This document shows, one piece after another, positions 6,783-14,396 of a stretch of DNA of 37,024 nucleotides (the first letter of the stretch is position 1; each line of letters opens with the position of its first letter). This DNA is from a bacterium (GTDB lineage: Bacteria > KSB1 > UBA2214): positions 1 through 37,024 of the forward strand of contig JAKQKF010000186.1 of assembly GCA_029560815.1 (NCBI GenBank). The letters are read 5' to 3'. The notes under the pieces were generated by a model, which saw only the letters and a list, made by a program, of their open reading frames with translations, had not been told where the DNA came from and made no database searches. Position numbers and translations under genes: made by a program.

Positions 6783-8177
6783 TTATTCGTCTTTTCCGCG
6801 AATTTGTTGATAGAGTTTTCGTGTCGCTGTAGTAGGTTCCACATCCAGTGTATTTTTTAAAACCTCCATGCAGCGTTTATATGCCCGTACCGCCCGATCA
6901 CGCTGACCTATACGATCATAGCAAACCATCAGACGCCGGTAGATTTCTTCACGGCAGTTATCTTTCAACAAGATTTGATCACAAAGTGATATCGCTGTAG
7001 CCGGCCGGCCGTCGCAGGCATAAAAATCACTCATTCTATCCAGTATCACCAGATAGGTTTCAGCAAAATTTTCCCTTTCTAATCCAGTCCAAACCTCGTA
7101 GGGATATTCCTCCAGGAAATCCCCCTTATAAAGAGCTGCCGCCGCCTCGTAAAATCCCAAAGCATCAAGGTTTTGCCTCCTTCTTTCAGCACGTTGTGCG
7201 ATGTCATAGTAGTGAAGGAATTTTTCCGAGTCCAGTTCGATGTCAATTTCATTACAAAAAAAATAGCATTCATCCTTGAAAAGAAGACATTCAAGTTGAG
7301 GATGTATCTTGTGTAATGTTGATCGGATGGAGTGGAGGGTCACATTCAGGCAATTGCGCGCCGATTCCGGGGAAGAATGCGGCCAAAAAGTATCCATAAG
7401 AATATCACGATAGATATGCCGTTTGTGGTGGTAGGCTAAATAAGCGAAGAGAATCTTGGCCTTGTGCCCCGGCCATTCCTCAATGCGTTTGCCATCGATT
7501 TCAACTTGAAAAGGACCAAGAAAATTGAAGCTGAGTTTACTGACCTTGCTGCGGACGGATACTGAGGGCAATTCATTCGGAGCGAGAATCTCTAGGGCTT
7601 CTGCCGACTCCATGTACTGCCGGCTTTGTTGAGGCGACGACGCATGGGATTTGTTTTTAATTGCAGATGTTATTTTTTTTATTTTTCCGGTCAAGAAACC
7701 ATCAGCAGTGTCCTTAACACCGGGGGCAAACAGATCTGTGAAGCCGGAAAAAATATTTTTTCGCCGCTTGTTCTTTACGCCAGAGCTGGAAAGCTCATCT
7801 GAAGCAACTCTGTCAATCTGAATCCTGAGGCGTGAAAGCATGACGGCAATGGCCTCTGTGGACGCAGGCTTTTCCAAGTAATCGCAAATACCAAGATGGA
7901 GCGCATCGATAATCAATTCCACTGAAGTAAATTGAACGACAAGGACAATGGGAATGGCACACGCGATTTCACGGACTCTCCGTGCCAAATCAATTCCGTC
8001 CCTCTCCAGCGGAGTATGAGCAATCAGGATAGCACTGCAGCACCTGGAGCGAACCGCTTCAAGCACCTTGGATTGATCGGATACAGCTTTGAGTGAACTC
8101 GAAAATGGCAATGCATTCGCAAGATCCCGGCAGAAAACGGGATCCTCGTCAACAGCCAGGATGATCTCCTTCCTCAT
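6783..8177 (-). CDS. SARP/BTAD-type transcriptional regulator with degenerate receiver domain
   Basis: The preferred start is the ATG at 8177 (MRKEIILAVDEDP), with GGGGGAGG about 7 nt upstream. The ATG two codons earlier touches that site and is too close. Residues 4-115 have a CheY-like receiver fold. The acidic pair (D10, D12), T84 and K103 are kept, but the phosphoacceptor is replaced: LIAHTPLERDG puts A53 (or H54) where Asp should be. Residues about 215-300 form an OmpR/SARP winged helix (FNFLGPFQVEIDG, HKAKILFAYLAYH, NCLNVTLHSIRSTL). Residues 305-460 are the TPR-like bacterial transcriptional activation domain (LYKGDFLEEYPYEVW, EEIYRRLMVCYDRIGQRDRAVRAYKRC). It probably controls the neighbouring unknown genes without phosphorylation. 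No sensor kinase is adjacent. Confidence 0.9.
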   Translation of the reverse strand: MRKEIILAVDEDPVFCRDLANALPFSSSLKAVSDQSKVLEAVRSRCCSAILIAHTPLERDGIDLARRVREIACAIPIVLVVQFTSVELIIDALHLGICDYLEKPASTEAIAVMLSRLRIQIDRVASDELSSSGVKNKRRKNIFSGFTDLFAPGVKDTADGFLTGKIKKITSAIKNKSHASSPQQSRQYMESAEALEILAPNELPSVSVRSKVSKLSFNFLGPFQVEIDGKRIEEWPGHKAKILFAYLAYHHKRHIYRDILMDTFWPHSSPESARNCLNVTLHSIRSTLHKIHPQLECLLFKDECYFFCNEIDIELDSEKFLHYYDIAQRAERRRQNLDALGFYEAAAALYKGDFLEEYPYEVWTGLERENFAETYLVILDRMSDFYACDGRPATAISLCDQILLKDNCREEIYRRLMVCYDRIGQRDRAVRAYKRCMEVLKNTLDVEPTTATRKLYQQIRGKDE

Positions 8178-8582
8178 TGCCATACCTCCCCCTCCGGGAT
8201 ATATCAAGGCGAGTGAATGCCACGGCTGATGGGGCCGGGATCTCCAATGCACATCGCACCGCAAGATTTGGAGTTGACGGAAAGCTGTTTCTGCGTCCGG
8301 ACAGACCTGGCCCGGTCAGAAGAAACGCTGAATGAGAAGGGGTACAATTACGTCTGGAAGAGATTCGGAGGAGACAATATCGAGAAGAGTCACCCTGTAG
8401 CCACCCCTAAGCCCCACTGATGATGCCTAATTAAAAATACATCAGGCGCAATGCGAAAGCAAGCACTATTTTAATCTTAAGTGTTTTTTAAGCGCAGTCC
8501 ATGCAGCAGAACGGAATCCTTTGGTTTTTTCCTCATAATTCGATACATTTTTCCCCGATACCATCAAACGGGACACATCCTC
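8178..8582. other. Divergent intergenic region between the SARP regulator and arfB
   Basis: About 400 bases without a supported gene. The left part contains the regulator's ribosome-binding site, and the right part contains the arfB promoter (8521-8549). A 67-codon plus-strand frame at 8217-8420 has no ribosome-binding site or recognisable content. The base composition is AT-rich around 8420-8500. No clear promoter for the regulator was found. Confidence 0.6.
8521..8549 (+). promoter_or_regulatory. Sigma-70-type promoter for arfB
   Basis: TTGGTT (8521-8526), 17-bp spacer, TACATT (8544-8549). It lies 34 nt before the arfB ATG at 8583. Confidence 0.6.
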
Positions 8583-9008
8583 ATGACTGTCGAAATTGAT
8601 CAATCCATCTCCATCCCCGATGACGAGGTCAGTTTTACCACCTCACGCAGCGGCGGACCCGGGGGACAAAACGTCAACAAGGTCGAGACCCGCGTGACCC
8701 TGTGGTTCGATCTCGAGGCCTCCACCAGCCTTAGCCCAGAACAAAAACAGCTGGTCCGCGAAAAACTGGCGACGCGCATCAATAAGGAAGGTTTGCTGTG
8801 GGTCACCTCCAGCCGTCATCGCACCCAATTTGCCAATCGCGAAAGCGCAATCGAGCGCTTCGCCACGCTGCTCCGCGAGGCGCTCGCCCCTGTGCCGCAG
8901 CGCCGGCCGACACGGTTAACCCCCGCCGCCAGGGCCGAACGGCTCCAGCATAAAAAAAGGCGCAGCCAGGTAAAACAGCTGCGCCGGGAAAGATTCAATC
9001 CTGAATAA
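8583..9008 (+). CDS. arfB: Alternative ribosome-rescue peptidyl-tRNA hydrolase ArfB (YaeJ/ICT1 family)
   Basis: The 141-aa product is the usual length for ArfB. Residues 18-35 carry the release-factor GGQ loop in the SRSGGPGGQNVNKVET context (GGQ at 27-29), which hydrolyses peptidyl-tRNA in the ribosomal A/P site. The C-terminal tail from about residue 105 is strongly basic (HKKRRSQVKQLRRE); in the family it threads into the empty mRNA channel of stalled ribosomes. The domain that reads stop codons in true release factors is absent. The start ATG at 8583 gives the expected N-terminus (ISIPDDEVSF), although its ribosome-binding site is weak; a longer frame to 8481 is not family-like. It is the only plus-strand gene in the left 9.8 kb. 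Confidence 0.95.
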   Translation: MTVEIDQSISIPDDEVSFTTSRSGGPGGQNVNKVETRVTLWFDLEASTSLSPEQKQLVREKLATRINKEGLLWVTSSRHRTQFANRESAIERFATLLREALAPVPQRRPTRLTPAARAERLQHKKRRSQVKQLRRERFNPE

Positions 9009-9047
9009 TCAAACGGGTCCGGAAAACGCCCACACCCCCATCCTGCC

Positions 9048-9737
9048 CTAACCCACCTTGAGATTCACCACCCGCCGTTCACTGAAGCCAAAAAGTGCGG
9101 CGTACATCTGCACGCTCAGATTCCACGAGCCGGCCGCGAAACCCTCAAGATGGAAAGGGAAACTGTACTGCCGCTTCCCCGGCTCGATCAGCTGCGAGCT
9201 TCTCTCCATGCGAATACGCAACCCGCTGCGCGGATCAAAAATGAGCAGATAGACATGCAGCCTGGAGACAATGGGGGGGATGTTATGATCCGTCTGGAGC
9301 TGGGGGAGATGAAGCCGGACGGAGAGATCGAAGGATTGTTTCACACCCAACGGCAAAGCGAGCTCTTCGGGTGCAAGATCCTGATGATTGAAAATAATCC
9401 GGTATTCAACGTTCTTTTGATCACCGGCGGCAGCAACAGACCACTCCTCCGGGATCGGCAAATCGGGTTCAACCCGGGTATTGTCGGCTTGCGCCGGCTT
9501 GAAGGCAAGTTTTTCAACTGCAGGAATATCCACATCACTGTCAGGCTGATCCTTGCCGATCTTGCGATGTGCAATGGCTTCCATCGGCAGCTCTTCGTCA
9601 CCGGCATCGGGCTGGTGGCCATCCCCATTACGATCTTCCAGACCCATGGCTTTGATCAGGGATTCTTCACTGTGATTTAACAAAGCGGAGAGATTGCGGC
9701 CGAGGCGAGATTTTGGTTTTGCGTTGGAATCGTTCAT
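9048..9737 (-). CDS. 229-aa protein of unknown family with the shared C-terminal beta domain
   Basis: The ATG at 9737 has a GGAGGGG site about 5 nt upstream; an 11-codon longer start is unsupported. Residues 1-110 are polar, acidic and probably disordered (SRLGRNLSALLNHSEES at the start). Residues 112-229 align with residues 273-394 of the coiled-coil protein at 4488-5672: FDLSVRLHLPQL, NIPPIVS, VYLLIFDPRSG, IEPGKRQYSF and FHLEGFAAGSWNL. The regular strand pattern suggests a beta-sandwich. There is no signal peptide, membrane helix or enzymatic motif. It ends convergently with arfB, 39 nt away. A clear promoter lies at 9771-9799, so it is transcribed separately from the regulator operon, perhaps under the same control. 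Confidence 0.78.
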   Translation of the reverse strand: MNDSNAKPKSRLGRNLSALLNHSEESLIKAMGLEDRNGDGHQPDAGDEELPMEAIAHRKIGKDQPDSDVDIPAVEKLAFKPAQADNTRVEPDLPIPEEWSVAAAGDQKNVEYRIIFNHQDLAPEELALPLGVKQSFDLSVRLHLPQLQTDHNIPPIVSRLHVYLLIFDPRSGLRIRMERSSQLIEPGKRQYSFPFHLEGFAAGSWNLSVQMYAALFGFSERRVVNLKVG

Positions 9738-9770
9738 GTGTACCCCTCCTCCCCCCACAGATGATACCAA

Positions 9771-9799
9771 ATTATGCTAAATTACGTCATCCTGTTCAA
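9771..9799 (-). promoter_or_regulatory. Sigma-70-type promoter for the 229-aa gene
   Basis: On the minus strand TTGAAC (9799-9794), 17-bp spacer, CATAAT (9776-9771), about 34 nt before the ATG at 9737. Confidence 0.6.
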
Positions 9800-9919
9800 A
9801 ATTACAAGTATATTTTTCATTTTTCCGCCGTCACTGGAGGGGTGTTGGTTTGCTTATTCGTTGCGATTGGCTATGCAAATCGATAGATTATCCCTGAAAG
9901 AGGTTCAATCGAGAAAGCC

Positions 9920-11452
9920 ATGATTCTGCTGATCAATCCCCCTGCCGCCAAACCCTGCGAACCCCCAGCCGGGCTGGCACGCCTCGCCGGTGCGCTCGAG
10001 GCCCACAACCGGCCGGTCGAGATCTGGGACGCCAACCGCGAGGCGCTGCTCGCCCTGCTGCGCAAAGAACCCGCTGCCTGCGACCATGGGACAAGGGGTG
10101 CCTGGACCCGCAGCGCCACCGACATCGACTTGCTCAGAAGCGTTTCCGGCTATCGTCATTTCAACGCCTACAGCGCCGCCGTGCGCCGCCTTAACCGGTT
10201 GCTCGCGGCCCACAGCGCTCCATATGGGGCCATGCTCTCCCTGGCCGATTACCAGCATCGCGTCTGGTCGCCCCTGCGCAGCGATGACCTGCTCGCAGCC
10301 GCCGCTTCGCCTGATCTCAGCCCCTTCCATGACTACTTCCACACCACCCTCTCCGCCAGACTGAAGGCGGCCGCTCCGGACCTCGTCGGCCTCTCACTCT
10401 CCTACCTCAGCCAGGCCTTGCCCGCCTTCGCGCTGATCGGAATGCTGCGCCGCGATCATCCCGGCCTGCGGATTGTCCTCGGCGGGGGACTGATCACTTC
10501 GTGGATGCGCCGGCCGGATTGGCGCAATCCCTTCTCCGGGCTCATCGACCATCTTGTCGATGGCCCGGGCGAAACTCCCCTGCTCAAACTCGACGGGGTC
10601 CTTGCCCCGGCCTCCGGCTCCTTCATCTCCTATTCCACCGCCGAGTGGCCGGAATACCTGGCCCCGGGCCCCATTCTCCCCTACGACGCCTCCCGCGGCT
10701 GCTACTGGAACCGCTGCGCCTACTGTCCGGAGCCGGCGGAGAGGCACGGCTATCAGCCGCGCCCGGTGCGGCAGGTGCTCGCCGATCTGCGCCGATTGAC
10801 AACCCTGCACAAGCCCACCCTGATCCACTTCACCGACAACGCCGTCAGTCCGGCGCTCCTCCAGGCGCTCATCGACCAACCACCCGGAGCCCCCTGGTAC
10901 GGTTTTGTCCGGATCACGCCGCAGCTGATGGAACCGGACTTTTGCCATGGCCTGAAGAAGTCGGGATGCGCCATGCTGAAAATCGGACTTGAATCGGGAG
11001 ATGACAGGGTTCTGGAGGGGATGAAAAAAGGGGTGAAAGTGGAACAGGCAGGACGGGCTCTGCAAGCCCTCGCCGAGGCGGGGATTCCCACCTACATCTA
11101 TCTGCTCTTCGGCACGCCCTGGGAGGAAGAGGCTGCAGCCCGGCGCACGCTCGAATTTGCCGCCCGCCACGCCGGCGAGATCGGTTTTATCAATCCGGCG
11201 ATCTTTAACCTGCCGGCCGAAACCGCCGACAAACTCAATCTGGAGGTGCGCAGCTTTTATGCGGGCGATCTCCAGCTCTACTACGATTTCCGCCACCCCC
11301 TGGGCTGGGGGCGCAGAGAGGTTCGCCGCTTCCTCGACCGCGAGTTCAAGCGCGAGCCCTCCATCGCCGCCATCCTCCGGCGCACACCCCCCTCTTTCAC
11401 CTCCAACCATGCCGCCCTCTTCGCCGGAAATCCGGAGGTCAGGAGAGCTTGA
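9920..11452 (+). CDS. B12-binding-type radical SAM protein
   Basis: The 510-aa product opens with ILLINPPAAKPCEPPAGLARLAGAL, typical of the N-terminal cobalamin-binding-like domain of B12-dependent radical SAM enzymes. The Rossmann-like part continues to DLVGLSLSYLSQALPAF and RIVLGGGLITSW. The 4Fe-4S cluster motif is C261-x4-C266-x2-C269 within SRGCYWNRCAYC. This is the longer CX4CX2C spacing, as in a subset of this superfamily with GCYWGKC-like motifs. Downstream strands include GESGD-like IGLESGDDRVLEGMKKG and the family LLFGTPWEE segment. The B12-binding DxHxxG motif is not obvious, so cobalamin dependence is uncertain. It stands alone; its 3' end overlaps the convergent coiled-coil gene by 14 bp. 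The substrate is unknown; methyltransferases and ring-forming enzymes share this architecture. Confidence 0.88.
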   Translation: MILLINPPAAKPCEPPAGLARLAGALEAHNRPVEIWDANREALLALLRKEPAACDHGTRGAWTRSATDIDLLRSVSGYRHFNAYSAAVRRLNRLLAAHSAPYGAMLSLADYQHRVWSPLRSDDLLAAAASPDLSPFHDYFHTTLSARLKAAAPDLVGLSLSYLSQALPAFALIGMLRRDHPGLRIVLGGGLITSWMRRPDWRNPFSGLIDHLVDGPGETPLLKLDGVLAPASGSFISYSTAEWPEYLAPGPILPYDASRGCYWNRCAYCPEPAERHGYQPRPVRQVLADLRRLTTLHKPTLIHFTDNAVSPALLQALIDQPPGAPWYGFVRITPQLMEPDFCHGLKKSGCAMLKIGLESGDDRVLEGMKKGVKVEQAGRALQALAEAGIPTYIYLLFGTPWEEEAAARRTLEFAARHAGEIGFINPAIFNLPAETADKLNLEVRSFYAGDLQLYYDFRHPLGWGRREVRRFLDREFKREPSIAAILRRTPPSFTSNHAALFAGNPEVRRA

Positions 11453-11768
11453 CCAGCTGCTCGTAAACCCTGTCGATCAGTTCATCCATACGCCGCACAT
11501 CCTTGAGCCGGCCCTTTTCCGGCTTGATGCGCAGCTCATGGAGCTCTTCGAGGAGGGCCACAACCTGTTTTTCGTCGTGGTGAAAATCTTCCGTCTCCTG
11601 TCCGGCCGGCGTCGAAAGACTTTCAATGCAGGCGAGAAGCCTCGCCTCCTGGTTCGATTGATAACGGCTGATGATATCGACAAAATTGGTGCGCAGCGCG
11701 ATCAGCTCGACGAGCAGTTCCTGGAGATATTTTATCCGGACGGGGTCTTGCTCTTTTTTCTTCTTCAT
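11439..11768 (-). CDS. Small coiled-coil protein of unknown function
   Basis: The 109-aa product is almost entirely helical and charged (KKKKEQDPVRIKYLQELLVEL, then VVALLEELHELRIKPEKG). Its ATG at 11768 lies 1 nt after the stop of the second kinase-like gene, so it is translationally coupled as the third gene of that operon. It has no signal peptide and no membrane helix. Its 3' end overlaps the end of the radical SAM gene on the other strand. Its place in the operon suggests a partner of the kinase pair, but nothing in the sequence proves this. Confidence 0.75.
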   Translation of the reverse strand: MKKKKEQDPVRIKYLQELLVELIALRTNFVDIISRYQSNQEARLLACIESLSTPAGQETEDFHHDEKQVVALLEELHELRIKPEKGRLKDVRRMDELIDRVYEQLVKLS

Positions 11769-11769
11769 C

Positions 11770-12492
11770 TCAGTCCGCGCTCACGGGTGATATGTTCATT
11801 TTCTCCGCCTGGGGCCCCTTCAGGAGGGGGGCGACGTGTTTCTGCAGGTCGTTGGCGATCGACCGCGGCGGCCGGTTGCCGTTGATGACCTCAAAATTGT
11901 ATCGGGCGCTCATCCGGCGGAACTCATTGCGCATCAGACGCTGATAGCGCATGAAACTGTCAAAGATGTCGCGCGACAGACGGATATCCATCCCCGACTC
12001 CCAGTAATCGAGCTGGGCGCTTTTTTGCATGTTGCGCTCGACCAGGAAACGCGGAGCGACATCGAGATAAAAAACCACATCCGGAACCAGGGCGATGCTG
12101 TAGAGCGACTCAACCCATTCGGCATTGCCTCCTCGAACAATATCACGCGCGAGCAGGGTATAGATATAACGGTCCGCCAGGACGATCAGACCCGCCTTGA
12201 GCGCCGGGACGATGATGTTCTCCAGCTGATCGGCGAAATCGGTCGCATAAAAAAGAGAGAAGGTGATCGGACTGAGCACGTTGCCCTGCATTGCGGCCTC
12301 CAGCTCTTCGCTGACCAGGTTCGAACGCTTCAGGCCGACATTGACCGTGGCATAACCATGCCCCTCCAGCCAGTCGGTGAGCATCCTGATCTGCGTCGAA
12401 CGGCCGCTGCCATCAGCCCCCTCGATCGCGATCAGTTTGCCGGTGAGCCTGGCGGCGTTGACTCCGGGCAATCCCTCGCCAAAGAATTTCAT
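11770..12492 (-). CDS. Thymidylate-kinase-family protein with Walker A Lys-to-Arg change
   Basis: The 240-aa product starts at the ATG at 12492 (GAGGAG upstream), overlapping the stop of the first paralogue by 4 nt (ATGA). It has the dTMP-kinase fold: P-loop GADGSGRS (25-32), ADRYIYTLLARD (106-117, the DR(Y/H) motif) and VVFYLDVAP. The essential Walker A Lys is Arg here (R31, codon CGT), and the TREPGG-type loop that binds dTMP in classical Tmk is replaced by VGLKRSN. Either it works on another nucleotide or sugar substrate with altered kinetics, or it is a non-catalytic partner of the first paralogue. It is followed directly by the coiled-coil gene. The fold is certain; the activity is open. 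Confidence 0.82.
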   Translation of the reverse strand: MKFFGEGLPGVNAARLTGKLIAIEGADGSGRSTQIRMLTDWLEGHGYATVNVGLKRSNLVSEELEAAMQGNVLSPITFSLFYATDFADQLENIIVPALKAGLIVLADRYIYTLLARDIVRGGNAEWVESLYSIALVPDVVFYLDVAPRFLVERNMQKSAQLDYWESGMDIRLSRDIFDSFMRYQRLMRNEFRRMSARYNFEVINGNRPPRSIANDLQKHVAPLLKGPQAEKMNISPVSAD

Positions 12493-13187
12493 ACCCTGCT
12501 CCTCACTTTCCATTTATAGACCGGCAGATCGATGCGCTCGCTGACGATCCTGCGGACGAGCTGCTGCTGCATATCGATCGGCTGGGTGGCGTCGATGACA
12601 GTAAAGTCGTATTCAGGGATCATGCTGATATAGGCATCGTTGATCCTGCCCTGAAAGATGCGGAAACTTTCATAGATATCTGCGGAAAGCCCGAGATCCA
12701 TACCGGCTTCGTGGTACTTGAGGGTGGGCCGGCCATCGAGGATGCGGTTGATTGCCACCTCCGGTGGAACCTGAAAAAAAAAGGTAATGTCCGGCTGGGT
12801 CGCAAAACTGTACATGGTGCGCACCCAGTCCGGGCTGCAGCCGCGGACGGCGTCACGTGCAAAAGCGGTGAAGCAGTAGCGATCGGCGAGCACGATATAG
12901 CCGGCACAGAGGAGCGGCCAGATCTGACGCTCGAAGCGGTCGGCGAAATCGGTGCAGTGGATCAGGGAAAAGGTAGTGGGCGTCAGCAGGTTCGCAGTCT
13001 TGCCCTTTTTGGTCGCCTTTTTCACCAGGACCGAAGAGTTCCATTCAGTGAAGAAAACCTTGTAGCCCTCCAGCTCCAGCCAGCGCTTGAGGAGGTAAAT
13101 CTGCGTTGATTTGCCGGAGCCATCCATCCCCTCGACGGCGATCAGCCGCCCCTTGCTTGAATTTTTACGCAGTTCGATCTTGCCCAT
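12489..13187 (-). CDS. Thymidylate-kinase-family protein (first of tandem pair)
   Basis: The 232-aa product starts at the ATG at 13187 (MGKIELRKNS); the frame is open 33 codons further up but without family resemblance. The P-loop GMDGSGKS (20-27) is intact, with the DR motif in ADRYCFTAFARD (101-112) and TFSLIHCTDFADRFE as in dTMP kinases. The usual REPGGT loop is replaced by TEWNSSVLV, so it belongs to a divergent branch and the phosphate acceptor may not be dTMP. LKYHEAGMDLGLS occupies the lid region. It is coupled by a 4-nt overlap to the second paralogue. No other thymidylate kinase is visible in the window, so it could supply the cellular dTMP kinase, but this is unproven. Confidence 0.85.
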   Translation of the reverse strand: MGKIELRKNSSKGRLIAVEGMDGSGKSTQIYLLKRWLELEGYKVFFTEWNSSVLVKKATKKGKTANLLTPTTFSLIHCTDFADRFERQIWPLLCAGYIVLADRYCFTAFARDAVRGCSPDWVRTMYSFATQPDITFFFQVPPEVAINRILDGRPTLKYHEAGMDLGLSADIYESFRIFQGRINDAYISMIPEYDFTVIDATQPIDMQQQLVRRIVSERIDLPVYKWKVRSRV

Positions 13188-13314
13188 GTGATACCCCAGG
13201 TTTTTTACCCGGCCGATGCTGACCGGCGCCCTCGGATCATATATAGTTGATACACACAAAGCTAATACTTTATTTCTGAAAAGCAACAGATAAGCTAGAG
13301 CGTGGTTAATTCGC

Positions 13315-13343
13315 TTGAGGAATTGACTGAAATTTTGTATCTT
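13315..13343 (+). promoter_or_regulatory. Sigma-70-type promoter for the TIGR00374-type gene
   Basis: TTGAGG (13315-13320), 17-bp spacer, TATCTT (13338-13343), roughly 30-40 nt before the gene start. Confidence 0.55.
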
Positions 13344-13382
13344 TAGCCGGTCTTAACAACGGGAAGGGATGTGAACTGCGTG

Positions 13383-14384
13383 ATGAAAAACTACAAGCTC
13401 ATTCTCGGCATACTCATCAGCGCCCTCTTTTTATATCTGGCGTTTCACAAGGTTAATCTGGCCCAGATGGGCGAGGCTTTTGCCGCGGCCAACTACTGGT
13501 GGCTCATCCCCACCGTCGCGATCACCTTTGTCGCGCACGGGCTGCGCACGCTGCGCTGGCGCTATCTGCTCGAGCCCATTCAGCGCATCTCGCTTAAACC
13601 GCTCTTCTCGGCCCTGATGATCGGCTATTTTTTCAACGATATTCTGCCCGCTCACCTCGGCGAATTCGTCCGCGCCTACGTCCTCGGCAGAAAACAGCCG
13701 GTTTCAGGCAGCGCGATCTTCGGCACCATCGTCATGGAGCGCATCATCGACGTCTTTACGCTCTTTCTGCTCATGGCCGTCGCGGTGCTGGTCTTTCCCT
13801 TCCCCGGCTGGGTGCGCATGGGCGGCTATCTCACTTTTCTGGTCATCGCCCTGCTCTTCGTCGCCCTGCTGCTCCTCAAAAAATACCCGCAGCCCTTTTT
13901 CAGGCTGATGGAACGGCTGCTCGGCCGCACCTTTCCCCATCTCAACGAGCGGCTCAAAAAGATGATGGAATCCTTCCTCGTCGGCATCGTGCCCCTGCGC
14001 CGGCCCTCCCACTATCTGATCGTCGCCCTGCTCTCGGCAGTGATCTGGGCCTGCTACGGCGCCGCTTTCCAGCTCGTCCTCTACTCCTTCGATTTCGTCT
14101 CCACCTATTCCCTGCCCTGGACCACCTCGCTGGTGCTGTTGGTGATCACCACCTTCGGCGTGCTGGTTCCCTCCTCCCCAGGCTATGTCGGCACTTACCA
14201 CTGGCTCTGCCAGCAGTCGCTGGCGCTCTCCCCTTTCAACGTTCCTGAGAGTCAGGCCCTGACTTTCGCCATTGTGATCCACGCCATCAACTTTGTGCCC
14301 ATCATCATTGTGGGCCTCGCCATGATCTCGATCGAAGGTCTAAGCCTTAAAAGTCTGAGATCCAGCGCCCACCGCACCGAGTAG
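13383..14384 (+). CDS. Lysylphosphatidylglycerol synthase TM-region / TIGR00374 flippase-like membrane protein
   Basis: The 333-aa product (MKNYKLILGILISALFLYLAF) has about eight membrane helices. It carries the family signature near the front: the AxFxAxG-type second helix, then HGLRTLRWRYLL, and later GYFFNDILPAHLGEFVRAYVLG and SAIFGTIVMERIIDV. These are the hallmarks of the UPF0104/TIGR00374 family related to the membrane domain of MprF. Members are proposed to move lipids or support glycolipid synthesis. An ATG four codons earlier (13371) sits too close to the GGAAGGG site, so the choice of start is open. It is transcribed divergently from the kinase operon and ends 12 nt from the convergent sbcC. 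Confidence 0.88.
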   Translation: MKNYKLILGILISALFLYLAFHKVNLAQMGEAFAAANYWWLIPTVAITFVAHGLRTLRWRYLLEPIQRISLKPLFSALMIGYFFNDILPAHLGEFVRAYVLGRKQPVSGSAIFGTIVMERIIDVFTLFLLMAVAVLVFPFPGWVRMGGYLTFLVIALLFVALLLLKKYPQPFFRLMERLLGRTFPHLNERLKKMMESFLVGIVPLRRPSHYLIVALLSAVIWACYGAAFQLVLYSFDFVSTYSLPWTTSLVLLVITTFGVLVPSSPGYVGTYHWLCQQSLALSPFNVPESQALTFAIVIHAINFVPIIIVGLAMISIEGLSLKSLRSSAHRTE

Positions 14385-14396
14385 AGTGCGCCGTCA

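Noticed and set aside
8172..8240. TGGCAT...CGCC upstream of the SARP gene as a sigma-54 promoter
   Set aside because: The -12 element reads CGCC rather than TTGC, so the consensus is not met.
8217..8420. 67-codon plus-strand frame between the SARP gene and arfB
   Set aside because: No ribosome-binding site, odd composition, and it overlaps the regulator's 5' end.
10394..11410. 338-codon minus-strand frame opposite the radical SAM gene
   Set aside because: Low-complexity Gly/Asp/Glu composition typical of the antisense of a GC-rich gene; the plus strand has the cluster motif.
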